Assembly: GCA_015179025.1 (NCBI GenBank)
Contig: WHUX01000002.1
Location: forward strand, 930,001 to 994,000
Origin: Terfezia claveryi
Lineage: Eukaryota; Ascomycota; Pezizomycetes; Pezizales; Pezizaceae
DNA: 64,000 nt
Direction of reading: 5' to 3'
Shown here: one piece after another, positions 1 through 13,155 of the stretch
How the letters are laid out: each line of letters opens with the position of its first letter
Numbering within the stretch: position 1 is the stretch's first letter
Notes under the pieces: generated by a model
Told to the model about the DNA's origin: nothing
Databases searched by the model: none
The model's input: the letters and a program-made list of their open reading frames with translations, nothing else
Made by a program: the position numbers and the translations under genes

Positions 1-2535
1 TAGGGCTGGGAGTAGATGCTGCGGGCCCACCGAAGCTTGGAGTGAAGGTAGATGCAGCCGGATTTGGTTTAAATTCCATTGCCCTTGCATTCATCTTCAA
101 AGCTACGGATGGAGCGGGTGGATATGCCTTGGAAGACATATTTGTAGGATTCTCGGGAATTGGCATTGGTGTACGGTTCACAGGTTGGCCGGCGTGATGT
201 GCGCCTCGTGCGGCATGGAGGCGCTGGGTTAGCTGCTGTTGTTGCTGCTGCTGCTGAGGGATGTTCGAAAAGCGTGCTCCCATCTGCTTGTCCCTTGCAT
301 ATGATTGGTGAGGCCCGAAGTTCTGCGCTTTATGAACTTGTTTGTACGGAGGCTTATCAAAGTGTGAATTTGGTGCGGCAGCAGCTTGGGGCGCCGCGGA
401 CGCAGCAGGCACCGATTGAACAGATGAAGCTGTCGTTGTCGTGGCAGCAGTTTTGGACGGGGCATTTAATGCAGCTAGGCGAGCCTTCTCCACAATCTCC
501 GCTTGCTTATTCTTGTCTTTTGCCAGAATTGGAATGAGATCATTTGGCACTGGTGTAGTAAGCTTAAACTCCCGTGCAAATTTCATGAGGTCTTGGAGTT
601 TGACGTCCTTATCTTTCCTGATCATTTCCCTTTTCTTTTCCTCATAACGTTCTCTTTCGGCGGTGACGAACTGTTTGAAGGTGCTTGATACTTGCTGTTC
701 GATTTGAGTAGCTGCAGGGGTCTTTACAGCGGTAATGCCACTACTGACTGCTGCTACCTTCTTTGCTACCGCCTCTGGAAGCGTTGGCTTTTCCCTCGGC
801 TTTGGTTGCTCATCTGGTTGTGTCAATTTAACCTGAGGTACTGGAGGTTTAGGCTGATGCTGCTGCTGTGGTGGTGGTGTTTGTTGGGGATGTTGGGAAC
901 GTTGCAGTGGCTGTGGCTGTGGCTGAGGTTGTGGCTGTTGTTGCTGTTGTTGCTGTTGTTGCTGTTGTTGCTGTTGTTGCTGTTGTTGCTGCTGCTGTTG
1001 CTGTTGCTTCTGTTGTTGCAACGTCTCAGGGCGAGCCAATGCCGAAGCAATGATGGCAGGATCGTGGGGAGCACCGGGCACAGTAAGCTGACCACTAGGT
1101 GCTCTCTTAGCCGGTGGGGTGTACTTTGCTGGACTCGAAGACTGAAGAGGCGGGAAACTGACTTGAGTAGGTTGTGTCGCTCTCTGTACTCCACTGTACC
1201 TGATTAACGGTTAGTAATGAGGACACAATGCTGTGAACATAATAACATACTTGTCCTCCTCATCCATGCCACTGTCATCCACCCAGGTTGATCCACGCTC
1301 CTCAGCGATGTGGGCACTCTTTGCAACTTGACCTTCAATTTCCTTGGCAATCTTAGCCGCCTGTGCTTCTCGCTGCTGGTATAATGGGTGACTCTTGTCC
1401 AGTTTTGTTGTGTAAATACTTTCGTCGAAATTCGACTTCAAGCCGAAGAGACGTTCATTCTCTGCAAACTGATCCCATGTACCGCCACTTGACGCACCTT
1501 CTTCGAGTCCAAGAGTACGATTGGCTACATCGTCAGATGTGGGCTCCCATCGATGTAGCTCCCGTTCACGAGCAGGTCCAGTACTCCCAGAGATATCCGT
1601 GTCTGTTCTGAAGCTCGTCGCTGGAACACCTGAGCTTCAATTAGCCAAAGCTTGGGCGAGGTTACAGAAGACGCACCATTTACGGCATGTTTAGAAGTCT
1701 CTGAGTCACCAAGAGTCACCTTCTCTGCGAAAATCTCGGCAACATCCTGTGCCTGGAAAAGCATTGCTTTATCAGGGCCTGAACCTTTGTATCCATATTG
1801 TGAAGCTTCCTCCTCCTGACTGCTAGTTGCGGCACGAACTTGTTTGACCCACTTGAGGAGACAGCCCAAGTCACTCGATCCCGTCGAGACACCGCTCAAG
1901 ATTCCCGAATAACGAGCGCCATTCTTAAGAGTTACGATGGCTTGTTTTCCCTTTGGGTATCCATTGCATTAGTTGCAGTCAACAGTCAAATAAAAGACAA
2001 GATTTTTGAGAATCTGGCAAGAGAAATTTATTGCTTACAGCCATACTGGCCAGAAGATATAGAGTTCTGTCGTGCATATGCTTCTCAGGCGTATCAGACT
2101 CGGTGGGCTTTGTTTTAATCATGGCCTGAGGCACTGGTGAGTTCGACTGGGGGGTACCGTTATGTTGGAACTTCTGTTGTTGTGGCTGAGACCACGGTTT
2201 ATTGGAGGAGTTCCTTCTACGGAACAGAGATACCGTTAGTTATGAGCCGCTGTTAAAGGAATAGAATTTGACAATTTAGGTCTTGCAAGGCACATGTCCC
2301 GAACCAATTGTCGTCATATAGGGCTCTTAAGTTTGAAGGGAAACTTTAGCAGGAGAATTTACCTCTGAGAGCCACCACCTTCAATAGGAGATTGAACTGA
2401 TCGCCTGCCAATATTTGCAACGTTCGAAGGGTTTGGACTGGCACTTGTCTTCAGCTGTGGCCTTGGGCCACCATTTCCATTGGCAGGGCCAGGCGTACTG
2501 GCTGGAGGTGGTGGAACAGTGGCAGTCGATGTCAT
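1..2535 (-). CDS. PBP1: PBP1 / ataxin-2 homologue (3' end outside window)
   Basis: RNA-binding regulator of poly(A)-binding protein, polyadenylation and stress granules in the known family. Exons read right to left: 2363-2535, 2039-2216, 1677-1950, 1251-1602 and 1199 to beyond base 1; all junctions keep frame, giving 725 codons in the window. Seen in order: a short Pro-rich start, the ataxin-2 LSm domain (HDRTLYLLASM, then GKQAIVTLKNG and YSGILSG), an LsmAD domain (DQFAENERLFGLKSNFDESIY), a polyglutamine tract near residues 389-415, a charged helical stretch, and a PAM2-like motif (MNARAMEFKPNP) close to the window edge that in the family binds Pab1. The ATG at 2535 precedes the first conserved block directly. 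Donor and acceptor sites fit fungal consensus except an AAAG acceptor before GKQA. Identification is firm; the C-terminus is not visible. Confidence 0.93.
915..1020 (-). repeat. Polyglutamine-coding (CAACAACAG)n tract in PBP1
   Basis: On the minus strand the tract is mostly a 9-bp repeat CAA CAA CAG followed by alternating Pro-Gln codons. It encodes a pure Gln run of over 20 residues, then a PQPQPQ stretch. Mixed CAA/CAG codons usually limit slippage compared with pure CAG. Confidence 0.9.
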
Positions 2536-4636
2536 TCTTTTCTAGTAGATGATGGCGCCGAGCGAAAAGCACAGGAGATTATGATCGGTTGTGGAAAGTT
2601 GTAGGGCTGTAGACGTTACACCAAGCTCTTACGACTGAACTGCCACGGATATATGTGGGGTATTATGCTTTGCCTGTGGTAGAGGGTACAAAACACCTTA
2701 TAGTAAAGGCTATGGATATTCTCCCAGTACTAATGCGGAAAAGAAAAAAAAAAAAAAAACCTATGGAAAAAGGTATTAAGGTCCAGGAAGGACTCTGTTG
2801 ATATGCTTGATGGAATTAGAGGATTGAATAGTTGTGGGAATGGGGGGGGAGGGGAACACAGTCGTAATGTTCGTAGCGTTCAAGTTCGTTTCAGCGTTAG
2901 AGTTTCGGCCGACGTATCGTGGGATTTTCGCAGGCTCGCGAGTCGAGTGTACGTAGGAAAAGTGAGACCTGCACTTGATAGCTTTTTGCTGCTGCTGTTG
3001 CACTTTTGTCGTTCAGCCAGAGACTTTCTTCTCTATTTGTGTTCCTCTTTTCCCTCAGATGCTTCCCGACTTCCTTTTTCTTTTGCTTCTCGTCGTCGAC
3101 TTCAGCTGCTGCACCTGCTGCACCACCACCACTGTGGATCTGTCGTGCTGCTGGGCCGATTACCTTGCTCACCGCTGCTGGGTGATGTCGTATAGGAGAG
3201 GTACGGTATGTGCGTGTGTAGGGGTGGATAGAGCAGAGAGCCCGGGAGTGAGTGCTAAGTAAGTATCGGAGCAACTCCTTGATTACCTGAAGGCCTGGCG
3301 GGTACCAGTAGTCCAAACTATCGAGCAGCAGGGGGTTGGGTGTAAAAACGGGGGGGGGGGGAAGTATTTTAGTGGGGCGGGCGCGCGCCAGTTGTGGGAC
3401 TTGACCTAACGTTTCAGCGAACTTTTTACTTTTTTGCCTTAACAATACCAGAATATGTAGTACTTGGTGCTGTATTTCTTTTTCTTAGAGGGCCATCATC
3501 ATCCTAGCCTTTGTTGTTCTTTTTCTGATTATTCTGCTTTTCATAGGACAACGTGTGCATCTGTGGATACGACTCTAGACTCCACGGTGTCTTTGGTTGC
3601 GGAAGCCCGAGCCTGAGATCCCATTACCCATATGCATCCACCTCACAACCCAGGCCTACAGTATTCATCCCCTAGCTATGTATACGGTACTCCGTACTAT
3701 CCGTCCTGCAAGTAAGTTGTGTGTACTGTACATAAGTATATACTCTACGTGCTCATGCCCATCATGCCAATTCGGATTATCATGAATCACAGGCCAGTGC
3801 CATACGCCCATCAGTCAAGACATCGGCCTCGGGTTGTATTCATTCGGCGTCGTTCTGCAGCACTGCTGGACCCACGGTCAACGGCCTGCCAGTCTACTTG
3901 ACCAGGTACTATTATTTGTTATATGTATCAAGCTGGACTACGCTACATGTCCGTAAAGTGACCCCTTGCCTCGTAGAGCATAATCTGGAGTATTCAGCTC
4001 TACCTGACGCTGCTGAGGCTGAGCGATTCGCTCCTACATCCCGTGACTCTTTGAAACCTCCCTCGTGCCACTCCAGGTACCCGTATCACGGCCGCTCTCC
4101 TCACATTCCTCCGCTGCCAGTGTAGCCAAAAGGTGAAATCTAGGCAGATATGTATGGTATTTTCCGGCGCCCCCACCTCCAAGACAATACTTCTAATGCT
4201 TACCGTACCTTTGCCTACTCAGATTTAGTCTATCTCGAATCCCTATCACTGTGAAGCCACCCCCCCCCCCCCCCCCCCCCATCCCCCACTACATCCACAA
4301 ACCTATCGGTTGGCTGAGGCTTTAGCGAGGGCCTCAAAGTATAAAAGTATAGAACACGATAGATGGGTTAAAGGCGAACGCTAACTTGATAGTAGTACCG
4401 AGCGAGATAATACCCTGAACTTAATTTCATCCTCCTTCAAACTCGTCCAGATCCCCCATCAGAGATCGGGAAACACTAGACACTACATACAAGACACACC
4501 AGATAGTCTTTCGCCAACATATCAGATTCCACGGTTTCTGTCCGTAGCCCTCCTAGCTCCAAAACGAGACTTGCCCGTCCCTCATGCGCGGAAGATAGCT
4601 AATTCGAGTTCCAATTGAAAACAAGCGGTTTCAGGC
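2536..4636. other. Divergent intergenic region PBP1/BUD6
   Basis: About 2.1 kb holding both promoters. It contains an A-tract near 2743-2759, a G12 tract at 3350-3361 and a C21 tract at 4260-4280. Open frames here, including 182 codons on the minus strand at 2897-3445, show low-complexity composition and no family resemblance, so no gene is called. Confidence 0.6.
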
Positions 4637-7559
4637 ATGCAAATTATGCAATCTCCATCTTCATCCACACGTAGCTCTATTCACAGGGGATCCCCAACAT
4701 CCTCCTCAAATGTGCACCATTCGACCGGATCAATGTCGGGCTCATCGCACACCTCGTCAAGTGCCAGCAGCAGAAACCCCGCGCACCGGCGTCAAGTCAA
4801 TGTGACACCCCTTCTATACCTATGTGAAAGAGAGAAGCAAGAACGGAAATGACTAACAAATTTCATAGCTCTCAACGATTGAGAAATCTGTAACCCACCT
4901 GCTCATTGCGACAAAGCAGCTATTAGAGACTTTAACGGCATGGTCTCGCGGAAATGCAACCGAAGCACAGGTATCGGATGTTTATGTACGGTTAGGGTCG
5001 GAATTCAATATTGCATGTCGAGCGTTCACGGCCATCGGGGTGGAAACTGCGGACTTGGGAAATGTCCCAGATGCCCTGAGGACCATCCTTGAGAGCACTC
5101 TCAGCCAGGATGCCAGCGCAGCTAGTTTAGATGTCTATCTCCCCAGAATAAGGGAGATAATTATCAACCTGCTGCATGGCTTGAAAAGAAAGCAATCAAG
5201 ATTGCGCCAAAGGCAGGCGAGAGAGAATGGAGACAGTTCAGGTTCTCAGCGGTCAAGTGCAGGGCCACCACGGGTCCGTAGCAATGAAAGTTTGGAGGAT
5301 CAAATAACGCCTCCACGATCTTCTTCCTTGCCAATATCAAATAGGGGTGGCTCGCTTCAGGGACCGCCCTACCCAACAAGTCGGGGGTCTACAACCAGTT
5401 CGCAAACTCATCAATCCACCGCTTCCAACATCCCCTCCATTTCAACTGTATCTCCCGTCAGCCCCCATCCAACCGACACGAACGCAATTCAGGCCGCAAT
5501 TTCGCCACAGTATTTTACAATCCCCCCTCCTCCAGAGCCCAAAGACGATCCTCTTACAGCGCTACAGCAATCAAACGCACTGCCAAGGAGAGCCTCCCGC
5601 AGATACTCTAATTATCTTGGTGGTAAGCTCGGAGCGTCTCCCAATGGGTATTCATTGCCTACCTCAAGATATAGGGAGTCACATGATGCAATCGATACAG
5701 GGAGAGTGCGCCAACCTGGGGGAAGCAGACCTGGGAGAAATGATACTTCACCAATGAAGAAACATCGCATATCGGAGGAAAGGGAAGGTGACACAGGGTT
5801 AAAATCTCCTGAAACCCCACACCCAAAGTCCCCCGAAGAAAGGGCTCAATTGAGTCCACCTAGGGACACGGAATTAGGACGACAACCCTCTCTGAAAGTC
5901 GACACGGTGGGACCCCCAGTGCCGCCCCCTCTTGTAGAGCAACTGGCCGATCTGCAACGGCCACATGATGAATGTCAACCGAAAACTCCCGTACCTCAAG
6001 ATATATCTGATGCCGCCGAAACATTAAGGCCTGGAACAGCAACAAGCCAGTCAAGCAATACAAAAGAAATAACAGTATTCCTCCAAATTGGAAGGTCAAC
6101 CAAGAAGACGGTACTCCCAGAAGGAGTGGATGACCTGTCTCTGACATCGCTCCGTCTGCTATTCATATCCAAATTCAACTACAATCCTCCAGCTGGAGAG
6201 GACTTTCCCGATATCTACTTGCAAGATCCTGCCTCTGGGGTACGATATGAGTTGGAAGACCTCCAGGATATAAAAGATCGGAGCGTGTTGTGTCTAAATG
6301 TGGAAGTTCTAGATGAAGTAAAACGTCACATTGACGACGGGATTGGCGGTTTACGGAATTTAGTGGAGGGAGTGAAGGGCCTGGTTGATGGGCAAGCTGC
6401 GGCATTGCAACGAGTCGCTGAGAGGCAAGAGGACGCAGCGAAGAAAATTGCCGAGCTCTCTGTAACTACTACTGTTCCTCCTGCCCCACCGACTACATCT
6501 GCAAGCCCCACAAATACACCTGAAATGCCACCTGTGGATCACAGCCAACAAATAAAGGAGATTCGCGATTTGCGTAAAGACTTGGCTGTGCTCAGGCAAG
6601 TCTATTCTTCTTTCGTTTCTGATGTGAACAATTCCATGACCACAATAAAGGCAAAGGCCGCCACCGTCAAATCAACAGCTGAGAATGCCTCTACAATAGC
6701 AGCGTTTAAAGCTGCCCCAGGAAGTGGCCGTGCTCATGTTGAGGAGGGAAAGAAGACCCTTGGTACAGACGCCGATAACCTTGTTACCCGAGTTGACGAC
6801 CTACAGGACCTTGTTGAAGAGCTCCGGAAGGATGTGGTGCAGAGGGGAGTACGGCCTCTCCACCGGCAATTAGAAACTGTCTCGAAAGATCTTATTCAAG
6901 CCAAACAAGAACTCAAACGAATGTCCGACTATATCAAGCGTGAGAAGCCAAAGTGGAAGAAGGTCTGGGAGAGGGAGCTTGAAGTCGTGTGTGACGATCA
7001 ACAATTCTTCAACATGCAAGAGGAGCTTGTTTCGGACTTACAAGATGATTTAGAAAAAGCTTCACAGACGTTTGCTTTGGTTGAACAGTGCACGGAACAG
7101 CAAGTCAAGGCAAGCGGCGCAAGAAGTGCCTCTCGAGGCTTCCAGCCTACCATTGATGAAACTATCGATGTAGCTTCGGTGAAAGGCAATGTGCTAAATG
7201 AGGTGCGAGCACTTCGACCAAACCATGAGAACCGGCTTGAGGCTATTGAGAGGGCAGAGAGATTGAGGCAGAAGGAACTCGAGGGGAGAGTACCTGAATT
7301 CAAAAAGGAGTTGGGTAAATTTGTGGAGGAGGGTAAATTGAAGAAGGCTGGAGGAGTTGAGGAGGCCGAGAGGTTAAGGAAGGCAAGGGATGAACAGATT
7401 CTGAAAGAGACTTGGGAAGCGAAAAAGAATGGCATCTTGAGGACTGCCGAGACTGTGAGTGATGAAAAGAAGGAAGAGTTGGCGACACCCGATCCGGCTG
7501 CGGATAGCGCGTCCGTTGCTGATGCAGAACCTCCCGTTGCCGTCACCGCTTCAACTTAG
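4637..7559 (+). CDS. BUD6: Bud6/Aip3 actin-interacting polarity factor
   Basis: Polarisome component that binds actin and formins and promotes actin-cable nucleation at growing tips in the known family. Exons 4637-4795 and 4869-7559 (intron 73 nt, donor GTCAAT, branch CTAAC), 949 aa. Residues 1-53 are Ser-rich. Exon 2 opens with LSTIEKSVTHLLIATKQLL, the conserved Bud6 N-terminal helical block, followed by RGNATEAQVSDVYVRLG. A long disordered Ser/Pro stretch follows, then the AIP3 domain starting about residue 395 (EITVFLQIGRSTKKTVLPE) with long coiled coils to about residue 880. The length is typical for filamentous ascomycete Bud6. The first exon start is the only ATG giving a frame into the conserved block. 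The donor is slightly non-consensus. Confidence 0.93.
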
Positions 7560-8056
7560 TATTAGGGAACGGTGAAGTGTGCCACATGGTATTTCGGGCG
7601 TAGAAGCACAAATGCATAAACATAAGGGAAAAGGGCGTGGTGGGCAGAGAATCAGGTTGTTTTTACGCGGTTGGGAACTTGGATTGCATGTTTAACGATG
7701 GAAGATGCAGAATACCACATTTTTTCGTTTTCATGATATGTTTCCCTTTTTTTTTTTGGCTTTATATCACTCTAGGTCAGAAGGCGTACTCTTACTTCGA
7801 GGCATGTATTTATGCCCTGTGCATATATATCCCCTGTACCGCTCTGTTCCGCTTCTTATTTCTATTAGCTGACAGCTACCTCCTCCACCAATTTCTGCCG
7901 TTCGGTGCAAATTTGCTAGTAGGTTAAGTTAAATCTTCCAAGTGTAATTACCCTGAACTGATCAGGCCCATATTTCTTAGTAGAATACTACTATGTATAG
8001 GACTATATCACAAGGCTAGATATATGAATTCCTCCTATAAATGTGGCGCGGTGAAT
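7560..8056. other. Convergent intergenic region BUD6/FMT1
   Basis: About 0.5 kb of T-rich 3' sequence between convergent genes. No further coding or repeat signal is seen. Confidence 0.6.
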
Positions 8057-9344
8057 CTAAGTGAACACAAAGGGTCCCCTCTTGTTTGCAGCCATACTTC
8101 TTGCCCACTCTCCTCCCTGGGTCCTTGTCTTCCCCTCTATTTTAATCCCACTAACCTCTAACCAGCCAGCTCGGCATTTTATAAGCAATAATCCCGTTTT
8201 AGATCCTGTCTCGTGGTACCTCCACTGCCCTGGCTGTGCGGGCTCATCCAGATTCAGCTTATCATCGGCCCAAGATGTCAGGTGAGACAGAATCACTCTT
8301 TTCCTTCTATCCGGATTGTCCACTGGCCCAAGACGACACCATAATGTACCTAGCGTTCCGCAATACCGTTCTAAGTCTTCGGCCGTCTGCCGTTCCCAGC
8401 TGATCCTCGCGTGGTGTTCTGGGTTGATTTTGGGAGCCTCGCTCGGTGGGTATTTTGACTCTATGACCTGGCATGGTTCCTGGAAAAGTCTATTCCTGCA
8501 GGTATGTACCAGCATCTGTGCGCCTAATATCGCAAGGCTGTCATGGAGGGTCTGGTAGTCTATTCCCTTCGGAATAGGTATTTCAGGAGATTGGGAGAGT
8601 ATTGTGCCATGGTCGAAGAGGACAGGGTGGAGGGTTTGGATAGTGACGCCAGTGAAGGAGGCGTTGTTGAGGAGGGCGTGGTAGATGGGGGCGGCGCCAC
8701 GGAAGGTCGGGAGGAGGGAGGGGTGCACGTTTATCCCACCGTACAGGGTGTAATTGAGAATGCGGGCAGGGACACGGCGACCAAAGGAAACAGCTACAAT
8801 GAGATTCAGGGGTCCACCGAGGGGCGTTGGGGGCTCTGGGAGGGTCAGTCCTAAGATGGAAATGTAATGGGGGGTGCATTTGCGTACATGCCAGCCGGTG
8901 AAGGTGTCTATTTCATGTAGAGGGAGCTTCAATTCTTCTGCTGCGATCTTTGCAGGCACTGGCAAGCCATCAACGTAAGCATTTCTTACCCGGAGGTTCA
9001 CTGGAGGAGAGGCAAAACGGGGAGCACTCACCCTCCTTTATCGTCCTCAATCCCCGTCCAACCCGTTTGTCCACTCTCGTAACGACATCAATGGATTCTA
9101 TCAAGTGAGGATCCCGTTTATGCTCCTTATACAAGGCCTTGAGTGAGGTTGCGCTGAAGTGATCGGACCCACAGAAGAGAATACGGAGTGGAGGATGCTG
9201 GTGCTGGAGACGTCGGCACTGGGAAAACCGGCGCCTAGGTGTAGATGCTGTTACATAGCCCAGCGTAGATCTACATCTTTGGCTGGGCGTGCTGTTCCGT
9301 AGCCAGAATTTGCTGGCGGTGAGCAGAGAGGCGATGGGCGTCAT
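8057..9344 (-). CDS. FMT1: Mitochondrial methionyl-tRNA formyltransferase
   Basis: Transfers formyl from 10-formyl-THF to Met-tRNA for mitochondrial translation initiation. Exons 9032-9344 and 8057-8958; the 73-nt intron runs GTGAGT to CCAG with a CTTAC branch. Protein 404 aa. The N-terminus is Arg/Ser-rich without acids, as in a mitochondrial presequence, followed by LRILFCGSDHFSATSL. Splicing yields RTIKEVPAKIAAEELKLP then HEIDTFTGW, matching the family. The catalytic core is visible: GGINVHPSLLPTFRGAAPI (formyltransferase N-H motif) and LFDHGTI with the catalytic Asp. The C-terminal OB-like part ends GPFVFT. It is divergently placed from CCZ1 with 403 bp between starts. Confidence 0.93.
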
Positions 9345-9747
9345 GAGAGAAGTGGGCTCTTTGTCGATATTGCGTGGGGTGGCTTGAGTAAGGGTGGGAG
9401 TTACAAGTTTGCATGTGCGCCACCATCAAAGTCGTGAGCTTCCGCATCGCGAAACGACGCCCCCACCAGAGCAGAGACAATTGTAGAATAGTTTCAGTGG
9501 TCCTGCAATCGAAAACAGAGCATGACATTATAGATGCCTTGTCAATGCAATGGTATATCACCTTGATGTTGAGTTTGCGCATGGGTGACGGTATTTATTG
9601 CTCACCTCGAACCTTCAAGCTTTCATAGCTACGGCCATCTTTGCAAGCTTCAACAATCTCTACACCAGCTTCAGGCCCTTACCGGAGAAACATAACCACC
9701 CCAAGCGGACTTAAGGGAGTGTCGCATGTATATCATATACCCACGTC
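9345..9747. promoter_or_regulatory. Shared promoter region FMT1/CCZ1
   Basis: The 403-bp gap lies between two divergent start codons, so it must carry both promoters. No specific box is claimed. Confidence 0.5.
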
Positions 9748-12301
9748 ATGTCCTCATCAATCACGCCGGCGTCTCTATTCTCCCTCGCAATCTACAAGCC
9801 AGCCCTAGGCCCTACCGATGAAACTGTTGGCGATCAGATAGTATTTTTCACGTCAAGGGAGCCACAGACTCCGAATGAACGGCTGAGGCAGGTTGGGCTA
9901 GCACAGGGTGTAGTAGAATTTGCAAAGTGAGTGCAACGCAGAGCGGCCTGTGGGAGCTGTTGAAGATTGATACTTACGACCAGGTCTACCCACACAGAGG
10001 ATTTAACGACAGCGAGAACTTAAGCCAGATAGAGACAGAGCGAAGCCGGATCGTACTTCAAGAAGTCGAGGAAGGGTGGTGGATTCTAGCTGTTGGTATT
10101 CCCTCCGCTGGTGGCTGTTGTAGAATCATGTTGGCAATAACGGATCTGGTTCTGGTAGCATGTCGCTTTTACACGGATAAGCTCTGGACAATCCGATACT
10201 ATCGAGTATTCCTCTCGTGAAGTCTCCCACCCACGGCTTCTCCTTGCGCAGCTCAGAACAGCATATAACCAATACCGCTTTCTCTACGGCACGTTCGATG
10301 CAAATATCCAGGAACTAGGGCGTGAGAGATTCTGTCGCAGGCTGGAAAGATACTGGGTACGATGGGTACAGAGATGGGAAGTGGTACCTACTGGTAACCC
10401 AGCTGTGGAGGTGTGGGGTGGGATAAAGATGGCACAGCCTAGGCTTAGTGCTGCCGTTAGGGAGGTCCTAGAGGCGTTTGTAACGCAGGAGCAAGGTGTA
10501 GAAGGAGGTGGGCTGGTGGATATGATTGTGAGTAGATTTGGAAAGGTAGCAGACGCGGAGGAAGGCAGAAATGGAAGCTCGGCCACTCCTGTACAATCAG
10601 AAGCATCCCGTGTTTCTTCTGCCTTGCCTATTTCACTGTGGCCGGCCTCTACAAACTCCTCACCTACACCCTCGCGAACTCATTCACCCGGACGGCCCCC
10701 TTCACTACTACCACTTTCATTCACCCCGGAACCGGAGCCTACAGCTGTTAGGGAGATCGCAGCTTTAGACGGATGCATATTTCCCGGGACTGGACATTTG
10801 GACCCAACGGCAGTTAGAGACATCTCGACGTGGATCTCCAACCTGTATTTATGGAATGAAGATCGGATTGTTCCTCCTTCGGCCCAGAATAAGAAAGGGA
10901 AAAGACCGAGGTTGAGCCGCCTCTCATTGACCCCCGACCTTGGTTCTTCTGAAGAACGTGGCCCCTCGGGTATAAGAGGGGGGGGAGTCTAGACTCAAGT
11001 GCCGAGGTAGGAAATGGGAGTGCAGGTGCACATGTCCTAGGAAAATCGAGGTCACGGAGCTTAATTCCTGCTCAGAGGCAATCAATGGATGGTATAGCAG
11101 GGAGTACATCGGTAGCACCACATACGAGAGGAGTCACTGTCGCAAACCAGGCAGTTACAGCGACTGTAGCCTCCACAGCGACAAATAGTTCTACAAAGTC
11201 CAATGGAAAACTATTGAATATTCTAACCTTTGGATGGGCCGGTGGGGGTGGAAGCAACGCTCATAACGAAGCTAGTAGTCGTGGAAGGGATCAGAATGCT
11301 CAAAATCCAGTAACTACTGAGAGAAACGTGGAAAGCTACTCCCAGCCAGGTTCACCAAAACTCAGACCTGACATAAAAAAGAATGGGCAACCAAGATTTC
11401 TCTACGGTTATACGGGGGATTTGGATGATGATGAGGATGAAATACAGGAAGGATTGAACATTGACGGGGTTGATAATCCTAACAGTAGGATGAACAGTGG
11501 AAAGATCACAGAAAGGCATGTATGGCTGCTAGATACCAAGTCTAATAGACTATCAGGTAAACAGCCAGGAATTGTTGAAGGTGATGATGAACAGGAAGCT
11601 CTGGTAGGACTACAGCGAAGTAGTGCTGATCGGGCACTACGGTCACCCACACTCGGAGAATTCAGGATTGTCGTATACCTGGTAAGGTAACCAAAGCTGA
11701 AGTACAGGAAATACCCAAGTTAACACGTAAGCAGAATCCACCGTTTACATTTACCCTCATATTTAAACCCAAAACTCCGCGTTTATCATCACCATCATTC
11801 TATAGATCACTACACCTACGACTAGGACCCCTACGTAACTCACTTCTACCCCCTGTACCCAAATCATTCAGGCCGGGGTCAGCGGCTCCTACGAAGCCCA
11901 TAGTTTACGATCTTCTATTTGATCCGGTCACTCTTGCTACGTCTTCTTCGTTGCCGAATATACCCCCCTATCCATCCTATGGAGACTCACATGCTTCGTG
12001 GAGTCGAGTTGACGCTATACATATACATAATCACATATTAAATATTTACGCAGATTCAGAACGGGGGCAAGAGCGCAAGTCACGAACCACGAGGGGTTGG
12101 TGGTTGGCTTACAAGAGACTAGGAAGTAGCAGGAAAGAGGCTATTCTTGTGTGGAAAGGTGGGGAGAGAGGGAAAGGAGGGAAGGATCGGTTGCCTGGGC
12201 AGATTGATTTCAAGGGAGATATTGAGGGAGGAGGTATGGGCCTCGGCGGTATCCTAGATACGAGAAGATATTTTGAGGGACTACTAAGGGGTAGGGGGTG
12301 A
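9748..12301 (+). CDS. CCZ1: CCZ1-like vacuolar fusion protein
   Basis: Subunit of the Mon1-Ccz1 GEF that activates Rab7/Ypt7 on late endosomes and vacuoles in the known family. Proposed exons: 9748-9926, 9998-10091, 10159-10969, 11011-11681 and 11735-12301, 773 aa in a single frame. The N-terminal longin domain is recognisable: DETVGDQIVFFTS, ERLRQVGLAQGVVEFAKGF, IETERSRIVLQEVEEGWWILA, then IEYSSREV and LRTAYNQYRFLYGTFD. The C-terminal part has ERHVWLLDT, FRIVVYLNPPFTFTLIFKP and SPSFYRSLHLRLGPL, as in fungal Ccz1. Introns are 71, 67, 41 and 53 nt. The 41-nt one (10970-11010) spans a G8 run; without it the frame breaks, so it could instead be a one-base indel. Confidence 0.85.
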
Positions 12302-13155
12302 TGTAGTCTCCCGTGCAGCGATTGACTAAATAAAGTTGATATTGGGGGGAGGAACACTACTGTATTTAGATTTACCGTGCGTGCTATCCAGCATCCGCAC
12401 TCGTTGCACGTTTGGTCTGAATGGATGCTGTATCCACCCATCACCAGACTACCATCACAGCTACTATAGAACCCAGAGTTGAGCCCTCCAATCCGAATTA
12501 AGTGTCCGTCTCAGCATTTCTGTTGAGTGTTGAACTTTTCTTTTTCTCTTTGAAGACTATACGTCTGTGGAGCCTAAGGCTATGAGACGAGGGGAAGCAG
12601 ACTACATCCGAGGCTCCGTAACACAAATCAAGGCAAGTATGTCTACATTTTCTAGGCTTCAGCAGTATCAATGGAGTAAGGTTTACTGAATGTGAGGCCG
12701 GAACTGTACTTATATTATAACCTTGATGTTGACACTGCTGTCAACAATCCTGGCGCCACATGGGGGTAGGCCACAATTGGATAGATCCCCCTGTCGCCAG
12801 ATCCCTCCACCGGATTCCCTCGTCACTCTCAGTTAGTATCAGCATATATCCTTCCCTTTGTTTGGATTGTTAACGCTCTCACTTTGAGCATGGCTATTGG
12901 TCCTGTCATGAGCGACAAATAGCTAGAATACGACCTGTTCGCTTGCATTCTCATACGTGACATTTGCCTGCCGTTTGCCTGCCAAGTTGCATTGTTTTGC
13001 TAGCTAGGTCACTGCGGTGATTGGTTTCTCGCAGCATCATCGTCATAACATCTGCTACAACCATCAAAGCTACTTGCTCAATATTCAAACACAATTCTGA
13101 AAACGACTCATTCTACCAAGACCCGCTATAGGTACCAAGGCGCTCACGCATATTC
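12302..13155. other. Intergenic region upstream of the 13156 gene
   Basis: About 0.85 kb with no convincing coding frame. It presumably holds the CCZ1 3' end and the promoter and leader of the next gene. Confidence 0.5.

Noticed and set aside
692..1207. 171-codon plus-strand frame with a long Leu run
   Set aside because: Antisense shadow of the polyglutamine tract of PBP1.
2897..3445. 182-codon minus-strand frame upstream of PBP1
   Set aside because: Low-complexity, no family resemblance, crosses homopolymer runs; probably promoter or leader DNA.
6998..7546. 182-codon minus-strand frame
   Set aside because: Antisense of the BUD6 coiled-coil region.
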